Source: Clostridia bacterium (lineage in GTDB: Bacteria > Bacillota > Clostridia > Oscillospirales > CAG-272). From it: a stretch of 8,904 bases of DNA. The translations under genes were made by a program, and so were the position numbers. The notes beneath the pieces are model-generated. The model saw only the letters and a list, made by a program, of their open reading frames with translations, searched no databases and was not told the origin of the DNA. Of the stretch, positions 1 through 7,294 are shown piece by piece. Numbering within the stretch: position 1 is the first letter of the stretch; each line of letters begins with the position of its first letter. The stretch covers positions 1 through 8,904 of the forward strand of contig JAGDBW010000163.1 in the NCBI GenBank assembly GCA_017958845.1, given 5' to 3'.

Positions 1-20
1 CGGCGGTCGCTATGCGGGTT

Positions 21-2351
21 TTATTCGCGGAAAAAGCCGCGGATGTGATAAGCCCTGCCCGCAAGGCAGAAAAAGGCGAGGATCTCTCCGTCCATCCCGG
101 TGTCGACGGGATGGCCGCGGCCGTCCGTGACGCGCGCTCCGTGCGGCGCGTATACACGGCAGACGCCGTCCCGGTCGGCTCGGATGCTCGCCGCGCGCAG
201 CACACCCTTGTTCCACGACAGATCGACGGTGAACCCGCCTCTGGCGCGCAGACCGCCGACGCGGCCGGCCTGCCAGCGCGCAGGGAGAGCGGGGAGAAGC
301 CGCAGACAGCCCTCGTGGCTCTGCAGGAGCATCTCAGCGATGGCGGCGCAGACGCCGAAGTTGGCGTCAATCTGGAACTCGTGTCCGGCGTCGGCGTTGG
401 TCCACAGGTTGTCATACATACACTCGTCGGTCAGACGGTCGAAAGCCCGCAGGGCCCTATCGCCGTCGTTGAGACGCGCCCATGCGAGCATGCGGTTGGC
501 CTGCCCCCAGGCGACCGACTGATCGCCGCGGCGGGAGAGCGAGACGCGGGCGGCCTCTCTCCACGCGGGCGTGGCGTGGGTGATGACCTCGCAGGGAGCA
601 AGGCCGAGCAAGTGAGAGATGTGGCGGTGCAAAGGATCTCCGACGTCGCCGTAGTGCTCTTCTTCGCGATATTCTTTGAGCTGTCCGTCGGCGCCGATGC
701 ACACCGGATCAAGCAGCGGCAGGATCGCCTTTGTCCGCTCGACCAGCGCCGTATCGACGACGGGATCGCCGGCCAGCGCCTCGGCGGCGGCGAGATAGTG
801 CCGGGCGTTGGCAAAGATCATCTGTTGGTCAAACGAACAGCCGACTGCCTGAAAATAAGTGCCGTCTTTTGCCTTTTGTTCGGGCGAGGAAGAATGGGGG
901 ACCAGGTATTTTCCGTCAATGAGGCGCACGCAGCGTGCATAGAAACGCGCAAGCCCCTGCAAAACGGGAAAGACCTCGCGGCGCAAAAGATCGGGGTCGT
1001 CCAGGTAGGTATACCAATCCCAGTACAACTGGGCGGTCAGCCCGCCCGTGCCGGGACCGCTGTGCCCGCCGAGCTGTCCGACACGGTAGGGGCTGTTTCC
1101 CGTTCCGACGATCCATCCGTCGCCGCCCTGCCCCGGCGTGTGATGCTCGGGATAGCGGCTCTCGATATATTCGGAAGCCAGGCGCTCCATGGCGGGCATA
1201 CGGGCGCGGTTGAAATCGGCGAAAGGGATGAACGTCTCCGCCAAATTGGTCGGAAAAGCGGGCCAATAGTTCATCTGCACGTTGATATTGTACCAGTAGC
1301 CGCAGGTCCAGGGCGCGATCTCGTACGGATTCCAAACGCCCTGTAAAGAGGCGGGCAGGCCGCCTTTGCGCGATGAGGCGATGAGCAGATAGCGGCCGAA
1401 TTGGAACAGCAACTCCGGCACCCGGTTGTTTCTCTCGACATATTGGTTTTTGATACGCAGGCGGTCGGTGGTGATCTCCTCACGCGACCCGCCGAGATCC
1501 AGCGTCACGCGGTCGAACAGGCGGCTGACGTCGCGGGTGTGGCGGGCGAGGAGCGTATCGTATGGGAGAGCTGTCGCCGCGCCGATGCGGCGGCGGACGC
1601 CGGGCAGAGGCGAGCGGGCGCGGAGTTTGGTCGCCGGGTCGTCGCGCAGGAACACCTCCGGCGCGAGGCGGTAGGAGGTGTCGAGCGTGAGACGAAAAAC
1701 GACGCTGTCCGCACCGGTGATGCGGATGCGCCCCTCTCCCGCGGCGGAGGAAACGGCGGTTGTCCCCGCCGCTCGGACCGTCAGGGCGACGGCAAACAAG
1801 ACGTGATAGTATTCGCTCTCCCCCGCGAGGATGATCGAGTGATCGTCGGTCTCGACGCGCGCGGTTTTGGCTCCGCGGTCGCCGGCGGTGAGCAGATATG
1901 GGCGAAGATAGGCCGGGACAAGGCGAACGTCCAGATCCAGCGCGCCCGGCGACGAAGCCGAAAAGCGCATCACAAACACCCTGTCGGGATAGGACGCGAA
2001 CGCTGTGCGCTCAAAGCATATACCGTCGGTGACGCGGCGATAGACGACGCGGGACACGGCGGTATCCAGGGTCAGCGTGCGCCGGTAATCCTCGACGGCG
2101 GCGGGATCGTGGCCGGTCTGCACGTAGAGGTTGCACATACATTCGGCGCCGGAGGAGAGGCGGTTGTTGATCCACGGAGAGGGGCGTGTCCAAAGGGTGT
2201 TTTCGGAGATGCAGACCTGTTCTTCCATGACGTCGCCGAACACGGACGCGCCAAAATAGCCGCATCCGAGCGGAGAGGCGGAGGACTGCCATCCCCGGTC
2301 GTTTTTTGGGGCGGGGCGGTCAAAGACGATCTCGCAGGCGTTTGTTTTCAT
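21..2351 (-). CDS. Glycoside hydrolase family 95 protein, probable intracellular alpha-L-fucosidase
   Basis: This 776-residue protein is full length for GH95, an inverting family acting mainly on alpha-1,2-linked L-fucose and sometimes alpha-L-galactose. The N-terminal beta-sandwich begins with a typical motif, PLGCGYFGASVFG, followed by SENTLWT. The (alpha/alpha)6 barrel carries NINVQMNYWP at 355-364, so N355 and N357 match the catalytic asparagine pair of the Bifidobacterium enzyme AfcA. SSSPEQ with E491 matches the general acid, and FQIDANFG with D662 matches the third catalytic residue. These assignments come from motif memory, not an alignment. No signal peptide or membrane segment is seen, so the enzyme should act in the cytoplasm on imported fucosylated oligosaccharides. 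The ATG is preceded by AAAGGA at 2358-2363, six bases away, and by its own promoter. It appears monocistronic on its upstream side and is divergent from spo0A. No transporter or regulator is visible beside it. Family confidence is high; substrate is inferred. Confidence 0.93.
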   Translation of the reverse strand: MKTNACEIVFDRPAPKNDRGWQSSASPLGCGYFGASVFGDVMEEQVCISENTLWTRPSPWINNRLSSGAECMCNLYVQTGHDPAAVEDYRRTLTLDTAVSRVVYRRVTDGICFERTAFASYPDRVFVMRFSASSPGALDLDVRLVPAYLRPYLLTAGDRGAKTARVETDDHSIILAGESEYYHVLFAVALTVRAAGTTAVSSAAGEGRIRITGADSVVFRLTLDTSYRLAPEVFLRDDPATKLRARSPLPGVRRRIGAATALPYDTLLARHTRDVSRLFDRVTLDLGGSREEITTDRLRIKNQYVERNNRVPELLFQFGRYLLIASSRKGGLPASLQGVWNPYEIAPWTCGYWYNINVQMNYWPAFPTNLAETFIPFADFNRARMPAMERLASEYIESRYPEHHTPGQGGDGWIVGTGNSPYRVGQLGGHSGPGTGGLTAQLYWDWYTYLDDPDLLRREVFPVLQGLARFYARCVRLIDGKYLVPHSSSPEQKAKDGTYFQAVGCSFDQQMIFANARHYLAAAEALAGDPVVDTALVERTKAILPLLDPVCIGADGQLKEYREEEHYGDVGDPLHRHISHLLGLAPCEVITHATPAWREAARVSLSRRGDQSVAWGQANRMLAWARLNDGDRALRAFDRLTDECMYDNLWTNADAGHEFQIDANFGVCAAIAEMLLQSHEGCLRLLPALPARWQAGRVGGLRARGGFTVDLSWNKGVLRAASIRADRDGVCRVYAPHGARVTDGRGHPVDTGMDGEILAFFCLAGRAYHIRGFFRE

Positions 2352-2412
2352 GCTCTATCCTTTCGCGTCCGTGCATCGTGATAACGGAGCAAACCGATCC
2401 TTTTCATCATGG

Positions 2413-2441
2413 ATTATAGCAGACGATGCGGCGGGTTTCAA
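2413..2441 (-). promoter_or_regulatory. Vegetative promoter of the GH95 gene
   Basis: On the minus strand a -35 TTGAAA (2436-2441) is followed after exactly 17 bases by TATAAT (2413-2418). TGC directly upstream makes an extended -10. The predicted start of transcription lies near 2406, giving a leader of about 55 bases before the ATG at 2351. The match to the sigma-A consensus is strong. No clear catabolite-repression site was recognised near it. Confidence 0.8.
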
Positions 2442-2486
2442 TGCCCGTCAGAAAAACGAGCGGGAGAGGCTGCCGAAGCGGATTTT

Positions 2487-2502
2487 GATCGCTTTTGCGA
2501 TC
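2487..2502. repeat. Perfect palindrome in the GH95/spo0A intergenic region, possible operator
   Basis: GATCGC and GCGATC flank a TTTT centre, a perfect 6-base inverted repeat. It lies about 46 bases upstream of the GH95 -35 box and about 61 bases upstream of the spo0A -35 box. No plus-strand gene reads into it and no clean T-run follows it, so a terminator is unlikely. It could bind a dimeric regulator of either divergent gene, or be chance; no known operator family was recognised. Confidence 0.35.
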
Positions 2503-2563
2503 TTTGGTTATTGTTTCCATATTTTAAGGTGCATTTTTGGTGGTCTTTTGGCATCATTTTCTC

Positions 2564-2592
2564 TTGCAATTTTTGGAAATTAGTGCTAAAAT
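2564..2592 (+). promoter_or_regulatory. Vegetative promoter of spo0A with extended -10
   Basis: A -35 TTGCAA (2564-2569), a spacer of 17 bases and a -10 TAAAAT (2587-2592) with TGC immediately upstream form a good sigma-A promoter. Transcription should start near 2599, leaving a 47-base A-rich leader with the ribosome site AAGGAG at 2631-2636, nine bases from the ATG. In Bacillus subtilis spo0A also has a sigma-H promoter. No AGGAWWT...GAAT pattern was found here. Confidence 0.8.
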
Positions 2593-2645
2593 GACCTTAC
2601 AGAAAAACAAAATTTTCCAAATTTAACGAAAAGGAGAAAAAAACA

Positions 2646-3431
2646 ATGGAAAAAACCGTAAAAGTCCTTGTGGCCGACGAAAGTCCCGAGATCCGGTCGG
2701 ACATCAGGGAGCGCCTGAAAATGAACGGCGTCGTCAACATCGAGGAGGCAGCCAACGGAGAGGAAGCGCTGGCAAAGATAGGGCGGACGCATCCGGACGT
2801 GGTCGTGTGCGATCTGTGGCTGTCCAAGATCGACGGCATCGGTCTGATCCGGCAAGCCGCCAAGATCAGCTATGCGCCCGACGCCAAACCGGCCATGATG
2901 CTGATCTCCATGGTCAACAATCCGCAGATCTTTCTCGAAGCGACGAACGCTGGCGCGGATCTGTGCGTGCTCAAGCCCTTTGACTGTCAGAGTCTGTGTC
3001 AGCATATCCTGTCTCTGGCCAAGAACCGTCGCGCCGCGCACACCTCGACGGCGGGCAGAGCCGTCGCGGCGCCGGATCTGGAGACGCAGGTGACCAAGAT
3101 CATCCATCAGATCGGCGTCCCCGCGCACATCAAGGGGTACCAGTATTTGCGCACGGCGATCCTGATGACGATCGGAAACGCCGATATCATCAATTCCGTC
3201 ACAAAGGTACTCTACCCTTCTGTCGCCAAAAAATATGACACCACCACGTCGCGCGTGGAGCGCGCGATCCGGCACGCGATCGAGGTCGCCTGGGACAGAG
3301 GCGATATCGATACGCTCAACTCCTATTTTGGCTATACGATCCAGAACAACCGCGGGAAGCCGACCAATAGTGAATTTATCGCCATGATCGCAGACAATCT
3401 GCGGCTCAAATACAAGATGTATCAAAGCTGA
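2646..3431 (+). CDS. spo0A: Sporulation transcription factor Spo0A
   Basis: This 261-residue cytoplasmic response regulator is the master switch for entry into sporulation, normally activated by phosphorylation. The receiver domain covers residues 4-125, with acidic residues D11 and E12, phosphoacceptor D56, switch serine S88 and K110-P111. A variable linker (126-144) leads to the Spo0A-specific DNA-binding domain (145-260), which is nearly textbook: [13 protein letters not shown] at 157-169, [11 protein letters not shown] at 187-197 and recognition helix [15 protein letters not shown] at 202-216. Length equals the family norm. The start is set by AAGGAG nine bases upstream and the promoter at 2564. 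It has its own promoter and terminator, so it is monocistronic; the usual neighbour spoIVB is not directly upstream. Oddity: after D56 the loop reads LWLSKIDG instead of the usual xxMPxxDG. The DNA-binding half leaves no doubt about identity. Confidence 0.97.
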   Translation: MEKTVKVLVADESPEIRSDIRERLKMNGVVNIEEAANGEEALAKIGRTHPDVVVCDLWLSKIDGIGLIRQAAKISYAPDAKPAMMLISMVNNPQIFLEATNAGADLCVLKPFDCQSLCQHILSLAKNRRAAHTSTAGRAVAAPDLETQVTKIIHQIGVPAHIKGYQYLRTAILMTIGNADIINSVTKVLYPSVAKKYDTTTSRVERAIRHAIEVAWDRGDIDTLNSYFGYTIQNNRGKPTNSEFIAMIADNLRLKYKMYQS

Positions 3432-3500
3432 GCGAAGTGAGCGAACAAAGCGGAAAACAATCTTTTGTTTACATATAACGACGTATGAAAGCAAGAAAAA

Positions 3501-3523
3501 GGCAGTGTCGATGCGACACGGCC
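3501..3523. terminator. Bidirectional intrinsic terminator between spo0A and the dnaX-recR operon
   Basis: GTGTCG and CGACAC form a perfect stem around a 3-base loop. It is extended by GGC/GCC after one A-G mismatch. The plus strand continues with a T-rich tail (AATTTTCTTTATTTTT) and the minus strand with TTTTTCTTGC, so the same hairpin can end spo0A and the convergent MBL-fold gene. The stop codon of the latter is only 8 bases from the stem. Confidence 0.8.
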
Positions 3524-3531
3524 AATTTTCT

Positions 3532-4614
3532 TTATTTTTCGGTGGTATAGGACCACGACGTACCGTCGGTGACAAAGACGATGTCGCCCCGCAGATCGGT
3601 ACGCAGGATGACGGCGCCGACGGCGGTCAGGCGCTCGATGGTTTCGGCATGGGGATGCCCATAATCGTTTCCTTCTCCGCAGCTGATGATCGCGTAGGTG
3701 GGGTGTGCGGCTTCGATCAGGGCCTGCGTGTTGGCGTTGCGGGATCCGTGATGACCGACTTTGAGCAGATCGCAGGGAATGTAGGCGGCATAGGTCGCCA
3801 TGACGTCCGCGATCTCGGCCTCCTCCATGTCTCCCGTCAGGAGCGCGGAGGTGGCGCCGAACTGCATCTGGAGCACGACGCTGGCGTTGTTGTTGCTGGA
3901 GGGAGTGGAGATGGGTCCGAGGACCTTGAAATCCACATCGCCGAGCGAGAAGGTCTGCCCGGCATGCCAGATGGTGGCGGTGACGGTGGGATCGGTCGAG
4001 AGCGTGTCGTCGGTCTCGATGATGTAGACCTCGGTGCCCTCGCTGTCCAGGATGGCCTGGATCATGTTGTTGTACGTCGCGGTGGAGTTGGTGCGGTCGG
4101 AGAGAAGCACGCGTTTGACGTGATAGGTCTCGATGACTTTTTTCGCGCCGCCGATGTGATCGGCGTCGGGATGCGTCAGCACCAGCCATTCGAGTTCCGC
4201 GACGCCTTTTCCGTTCAGATAGTCGACGATCGCCTGCCGGCTCGCGTTGTTATTGTCGCCGGCGTCGATGAGCATATACCCCTCGGCTGTCGACAGCAGG
4301 ATCGAATCGCCCTGCCCCATGTCGATCATGTGGATCTCGGCCGTCCCGTCTACGGGTCGGACGGGCGCGCGGGTGGCCTGTTCCGTTGTCGCGGATTCGC
4401 CGCCGAGAAACGCGTCCAGCAGGCCGAAGCGTTGTGCCAGGAAAAACCCGCCGACGAGCAGGACGATCGCGATCAGGACGATCGACAGGACCAGGATCGG
4501 ATGCCGCCGGGCTGTTTTGCGCACTTGGCGTTTGACGTACCGTTTGGCGGTGGAGGCGGCTTTCTTTTGCGGCGAGGGCGTACGTCTGTTGTTTTGCGAC
4601 TTCTTTTGAGCCAT
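3532..4614 (-). CDS. Membrane-anchored ComEC/Rec2-like MBL-fold hydrolase
   Basis: This 360-residue protein has a very basic N-terminus (many K/R among the first 37 residues), one hydrophobic helix at about 40-61, a short linker, and a metallo-beta-lactamase-fold domain from about 90. That domain is of the type found at the C-terminus of the competence protein ComEC. Visible motifs are IDMGQGDS (97-104), IDAGDN (116-121), metal-binding THPDADHIGG (147-156), LTGD with D262, KVGHHGS with H288-H289, and YGHPH with H320 and H322. All key metal ligands appear present. By the positive-inside rule the N-terminus is cytoplasmic and the hydrolase domain outside. It lacks the ComEC competence channel, so it is a free-standing relative; these are often annotated as hydrolases of unknown substrate, and nuclease activity is only inferred. 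It starts 15 bases after the recR stop, with GAAAGG upstream of the ATG, and is the last gene of the operon. Confidence 0.88.
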   Translation of the reverse strand: MAQKKSQNNRRTPSPQKKAASTAKRYVKRQVRKTARRHPILVLSIVLIAIVLLVGGFFLAQRFGLLDAFLGGESATTEQATRAPVRPVDGTAEIHMIDMGQGDSILLSTAEGYMLIDAGDNNNASRQAIVDYLNGKGVAELEWLVLTHPDADHIGGAKKVIETYHVKRVLLSDRTNSTATYNNMIQAILDSEGTEVYIIETDDTLSTDPTVTATIWHAGQTFSLGDVDFKVLGPISTPSSNNNASVVLQMQFGATSALLTGDMEEAEIADVMATYAAYIPCDLLKVGHHGSRNANTQALIEAAHPTYAIISCGEGNDYGHPHAETIERLTAVGAVILRTDLRGDIVFVTDGTSWSYTTEK

Positions 4615-4629
4615 AGCGGATGCCTTTCG

Positions 4630-5229
4630 TCAGATCGTATTGCGCCCTTCGATGGCGCGGCGGAGCGTAAATTCGTCGGCGTATTCCAACTCGCCGCCGA
4701 CAGGGATGCCGTAGGCGAGGCGGCTGACCCGGACGCCCAGGGGATGAAGCAGTCGGGCGAGGTACATGGCGGTCGCCTCTCCCTCGACGCTGGGGTTGGT
4801 GGCTACGATGATCTCTTTGACGATATCGTCGGAGAGGCGCTCGAGCAGTTCTTTGACGTGCAGCTGTTCCGGTCCGATCCCGTTCATGGGGGAGAGGACC
4901 CCGCCCAGCACGTGATACAGACCGCGATAGTCTCTGACCCGCTCGATGGCCATGATATCGCGTGCGTTTTCTACGACGCAGATGACGCTGCGGTCGCGGC
5001 TCTCGTCCGCGCAGAAACCGCAGATCTCGCCTTCGGTGAGATTGCAGCACACCTTGCAGGTATGGACGCCCTCACAGACCGACAAAAGAGCGTCGGAGAA
5101 CGCCCGGATCTCCTCGGGCGGCAGACTGAGCACCGAGAAGGCCATGCGGACGGCGGTCTTGCTCCCGACGCCGGGGAGCTTGCGGAATTGTTCGATCAGC
5201 TGTTGAAGCGGAGTGATATATTCGGCCAT
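4630..5229 (-). CDS. recR: Recombination mediator protein RecR
   Basis: This 199-residue protein has the normal RecR length. RecR works with RecO (and RecF) to load RecA on single-stranded DNA at gaps. The N-terminal helix-hairpin-helix contains LPGVGSKTAVRMAF (18-31). A four-cysteine zinc finger is formed by C58, C61, C70 and C73. The Toprim domain starts near 81 (VICVVENARDI, with E87) and includes ATNPSVEGEATAMYL. The C-terminal GIPVGGELEYADEFTL is the conserved Walker-B-like/oligomerisation segment. Its ATG overlaps the ybaB stop codon by one base (TGATG), so translation is probably coupled. Fifteen bases separate its stop from the next gene. The ybaB-recR pairing is conserved across many bacteria. 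No residue appears missing. Confidence 0.97.
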   Translation of the reverse strand: MAEYITPLQQLIEQFRKLPGVGSKTAVRMAFSVLSLPPEEIRAFSDALLSVCEGVHTCKVCCNLTEGEICGFCADESRDRSVICVVENARDIMAIERVRDYRGLYHVLGGVLSPMNGIGPEQLHVKELLERLSDDIVKEIIVATNPSVEGEATAMYLARLLHPLGVRVSRLAYGIPVGGELEYADEFTLRRAIEGRNTI

Positions 5230-5582
5230 CAGAACATCCCCGGCATTCCGCCCAAAGCGCTCATCGGGCCTGTGATCCTGGCCATTTCTTCGGCTTCGAC
5301 GGCGTCGACTTTTTTGATCGCTTCGTTGACGGCGGCCGTGATGATGTCCTGGAGCGTCTCGACGTCGTCCGGATCGACGACGTCGGGCTCGATCAGAATC
5401 GAAAGGATCTGCCTCTTTCCGTTGATGCGGACTTTGACCGCTCCGCCGCCGGCCGCCACCTCATATTCGGCCGCGTCCAGCTCGGCGCGTTTTTCTTCCA
5501 TTTGCTGCTGCATCTGCTGGGCCTGCTGCAGCATTTGCTGCATGCTGTTGGCCCCTCCGTTGTTGGGAAGTCTGACTTTCAT
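5229..5582 (-). CDS. ybaB: YbaB/EbfC family nucleoid-associated protein
   Basis: This small 117-residue DNA-binding protein belongs to the family placed between dnaX and recR in many bacteria (yaaK in Bacillus subtilis). A glutamine- and methionine-rich coiled coil (MQQMLQQAQQMQQQMEEK, from residue 14) leads into the YbaB core: VAAGGGAVKVRINGK, then an ILSILIEP strand, VVDPDDVETLQDIITAAVNEA and a Met/Gly-rich tail. Members bind DNA as dimers and may shape the nucleoid; the exact role is unsettled. The ATG is chosen from AAAGGG at 5590-5595, seven bases upstream. It lies 38 bases after the dnaX stop and overlaps recR by one base. Length and motifs are normal. Confidence 0.94.
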   Translation of the reverse strand: MKVRLPNNGGANSMQQMLQQAQQMQQQMEEKRAELDAAEYEVAAGGGAVKVRINGKRQILSILIEPDVVDPDDVETLQDIITAAVNEAIKKVDAVEAEEMARITGPMSALGGMPGMF

Positions 5583-5620
5583 GTTCGTTCCCTTTCGTTG
5601 TTTGTATGTTTTTTTGAATT

Positions 5621-7210
5621 TCAGAAAGAAAAGGGTGCGTCACCGGAAGCGGGCGAAGGGTCGATAAAGCGCACGCCTCGCGCTGCGTCGCAAGCAGGCT
5701 CGACGTCGCACACCAGCGACAGGATCAGACGGAGCGTCTGATCGTCCCCTCTGAGCAGGTCGGTCATAAAGTCATGGCGCACCGAGATGCACAGGGCTCC
5801 GCTGTCGTCCAAAAAAGCGTCGGCCGTCTGCAGGACCGTCGCAAAGGAGGGCTTTACGGTCGAAAAGGAAGTCAGCACGTCCCGCCAGCGTCGGATCGGA
5901 CGGCGGGCGGGCGGCGTAGGATCGCCGGACGCTCTCCCGGTCGATGCGGCAGGAGCGGCGGAGTCGTTCGCGTCGCTCCGGGGAGCGGGAGCGGCGGTCT
6001 TTTTTTCTTCCCTCTCGGGCTTGTCTGCGGTGGGGGGAGGCGCGACGAGCCTCTCTGCCCGCAGACGTTTGACCTCGGATTCGAGCGCCTCGACCCGCAG
6101 CAAGAGCGCCTCGGGATCGACGGACAGTCCGGGGTCGCACATGCGCGTCAACGCCAGCTCGACAGCCGCGCGTTTGGATACGCCCGGCTTTTGGAGCGAG
6201 AGGGCTGTTTCTTCCTGGACGTGCGACATCCACATCAACGCGGAGGGAGTGAACCGTTGTGCAATATCCCGGAGACGCGCATATTCGTGGTCGGTCAGAT
6301 CGAGATAGGTCTGCGCGCTGTCCAGCACGGAGATCACGAGCAGGTCGCGGCAGACTTCTCCGAACTGCTTCCACAGCAGGCCGACGTCTCCGCTCCCCAT
6401 GACCGTCTCTTCTACCGACCGATACAAGGCGGCATAATCTTTTCGGACGAGGGCGTCCGCCAGATCGAAGACGCGCTCCCGGTTTCCGCCTCCGAGCAAA
6501 CGCACGACGCAATCCGCGTCGATGTTTTCGCCGGAGGAGGCGCACAATTCCAAAAGACTGATGGCGTCGCGCATACCGCCCTCCGCCATGCGCGCGATCT
6601 CGCGCGCGCCGTCCTCCGTCAGGGGGATCTCCTCCTCTCCGGCGATGTAGAGCAATCTGTCCATGAGCACCGGCGTCGTGATGCGTTTGAAGTCGAAGCG
6701 CTGGCAGCGCGAGACGATGGTGGCGGGGAGCTTTTGCAATTCGGTGGTCGCGAGGATGAACATCACGCGGGCGGGCGGTTCTTCTAACGTTTTGAGCAAC
6801 GCGTTGAAGGCGCCGGCGCTCATCATGTGTACTTCGTCGATGATGTAGACGCGCCACGACAATTGGGCCGGGTTGAAAGAGATCTCGTCTTTCATGTCGC
6901 GGACGTTGTCCACTCCGTTGTTGGACGCGGCGTCCATCTCTATGACGTCCACCGCCGTGCCGCTGTCGATCAGCTGACAAGCGGGGCACTCGTGACAGGG
7001 GTTTCCGTTGACGGGCGCCTCGCAGTTGACCGCCTTGGCCAGGATCTTGGCGCAGGTGGTCTTTCCCGTTCCGCGAGAGCCGCAGAACAGGTACGCGTGG
7101 GAAACGCGGCCTTCTTTGATCTGATAGCGCAGGATATTGGTCACGCCATCCTGTCCGCACACCTCGTCAAAGTCGCGGGGGCGCCATTTTCGATACAGGG
7201 CCCGATACAT
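5621..7210 (-). CDS. dnaX: DNA polymerase III subunit gamma/tau (clamp loader)
   Basis: This 529-residue AAA+ subunit of the clamp loader places the sliding clamp on DNA and links it to the polymerase. The N-terminus YRALYRKWRPRDFDEVCGQ is diagnostic. Walker A is GSRGTGKT (44-51). A zinc module has C63, C72, C75 and C78. Walker B is DEVH (125-128), sensor 1 follows ILATTE, and the SRC arginine-finger motif is at 167-169. The collar domain is followed by a Lys/Glu/Ala/Pro-rich linker (about 385-430) and a C-terminal tau-like domain to residue 529. Start: AGGAG at 7220-7224, nine bases upstream, in a purine-rich leader. It lies directly downstream of the SRP RNA gene and no separate promoter was seen between them. 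In the linker, codons 402-404 (GAA AAA AAG) create the same A AAA AAG heptamer used for -1 frameshifting in E. coli dnaX. Confidence 0.97.
   Translation of the reverse strand: MYRALYRKWRPRDFDEVCGQDGVTNILRYQIKEGRVSHAYLFCGSRGTGKTTCAKILAKAVNCEAPVNGNPCHECPACQLIDSGTAVDVIEMDAASNNGVDNVRDMKDEISFNPAQLSWRVYIIDEVHMMSAGAFNALLKTLEEPPARVMFILATTELQKLPATIVSRCQRFDFKRITTPVLMDRLLYIAGEEEIPLTEDGAREIARMAEGGMRDAISLLELCASSGENIDADCVVRLLGGGNRERVFDLADALVRKDYAALYRSVEETVMGSGDVGLLWKQFGEVCRDLLVISVLDSAQTYLDLTDHEYARLRDIAQRFTPSALMWMSHVQEETALSLQKPGVSKRAAVELALTRMCDPGLSVDPEALLLRVEALESEVKRLRAERLVAPPPTADKPEREEKKTAAPAPRSDANDSAAPAASTGRASGDPTPPARRPIRRWRDVLTSFSTVKPSFATVLQTADAFLDDSGALCISVRHDFMTDLLRGDDQTLRLILSLVCDVEPACDAARGVRFIDPSPASGDAPFSF
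5974..6005 (-). other. Candidate -1 frameshift or slippage site in dnaX
   Basis: On the coding (minus) strand a run of seven A followed by G (6006-5999) contains A AAA AAG in the zero-frame phase required for tandem -1 slippage. It follows an AGGGAA purine stretch. Eleven bases downstream, CGCTCC/GGAGCG (5987-5974) can form a 6-base-pair hairpin. The -1 frame then stays open for about 75 codons to 5772, so a shifted product would be about 479 residues with an Arg-rich tail instead of the tau-like domain. Function is inferred from the motif alone. Confidence 0.4.
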
Positions 7211-7250
7211 GTCGTCTTTCTCCTCTCTCTATCTCTCTGCGTCCTACATG

Positions 7251-7294
7251 AAAAACGCAGGCAAGCAGAGTCGGGATGCTCTACTCTACCCGCG
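7251..7294 (-). terminator. Weak terminator-like structure between SRP RNA and dnaX
   Basis: On the minus strand CGCGGG (7294-7289) can pair with CCTGCG (7261-7256), with one G-U pair. AGAGT/ACTCT pairs inside this, separated by an asymmetric bulge, and five T follow. The fold is imperfect, so it may only attenuate, letting some transcription pass into dnaX, or it may not act at all. Confidence 0.3.

Noticed and set aside
1..20. Possible terminator of the GH95 gene
   Set aside because: Only 20 bases follow the stop codon and no hairpin is complete within the window.
12..1346. 444-codon plus-strand open frame antisense to the GH95 gene
   Set aside because: Its translation has no recognisable domain and it lies wholly opposite a gene with intact catalytic motifs; long antisense frames are expected at this GC content.
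2622..2630. TTTAACGAA in the spo0A leader as a possible Spo0A-binding box
   Set aside because: Only about five of seven bases fit the TGTCGAA consensus, and the leader is A-rich, so chance is likely.
3455..3470. AAACAA-TCTT-TTGTTT inverted repeat after spo0A
   Set aside because: An AT-only 6-base stem is too weak for a terminator; the stronger GC-containing hairpin at 3501-3523 accounts for termination.
3505..5667. 720-codon plus-strand open frame across the MBL, recR and ybaB genes
   Set aside because: It is antisense to three well-supported genes and starts in the terminator region; the protein shows no family features, so it is a composition artefact.
5772..7160. 462-codon Arg-rich frame on the same strand as dnaX
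   Set aside because: This is the -1 frame of dnaX with low-complexity Arg/His-rich translation. It is not a gene of its own, although its last 75 codons matter if frameshifting occurs.
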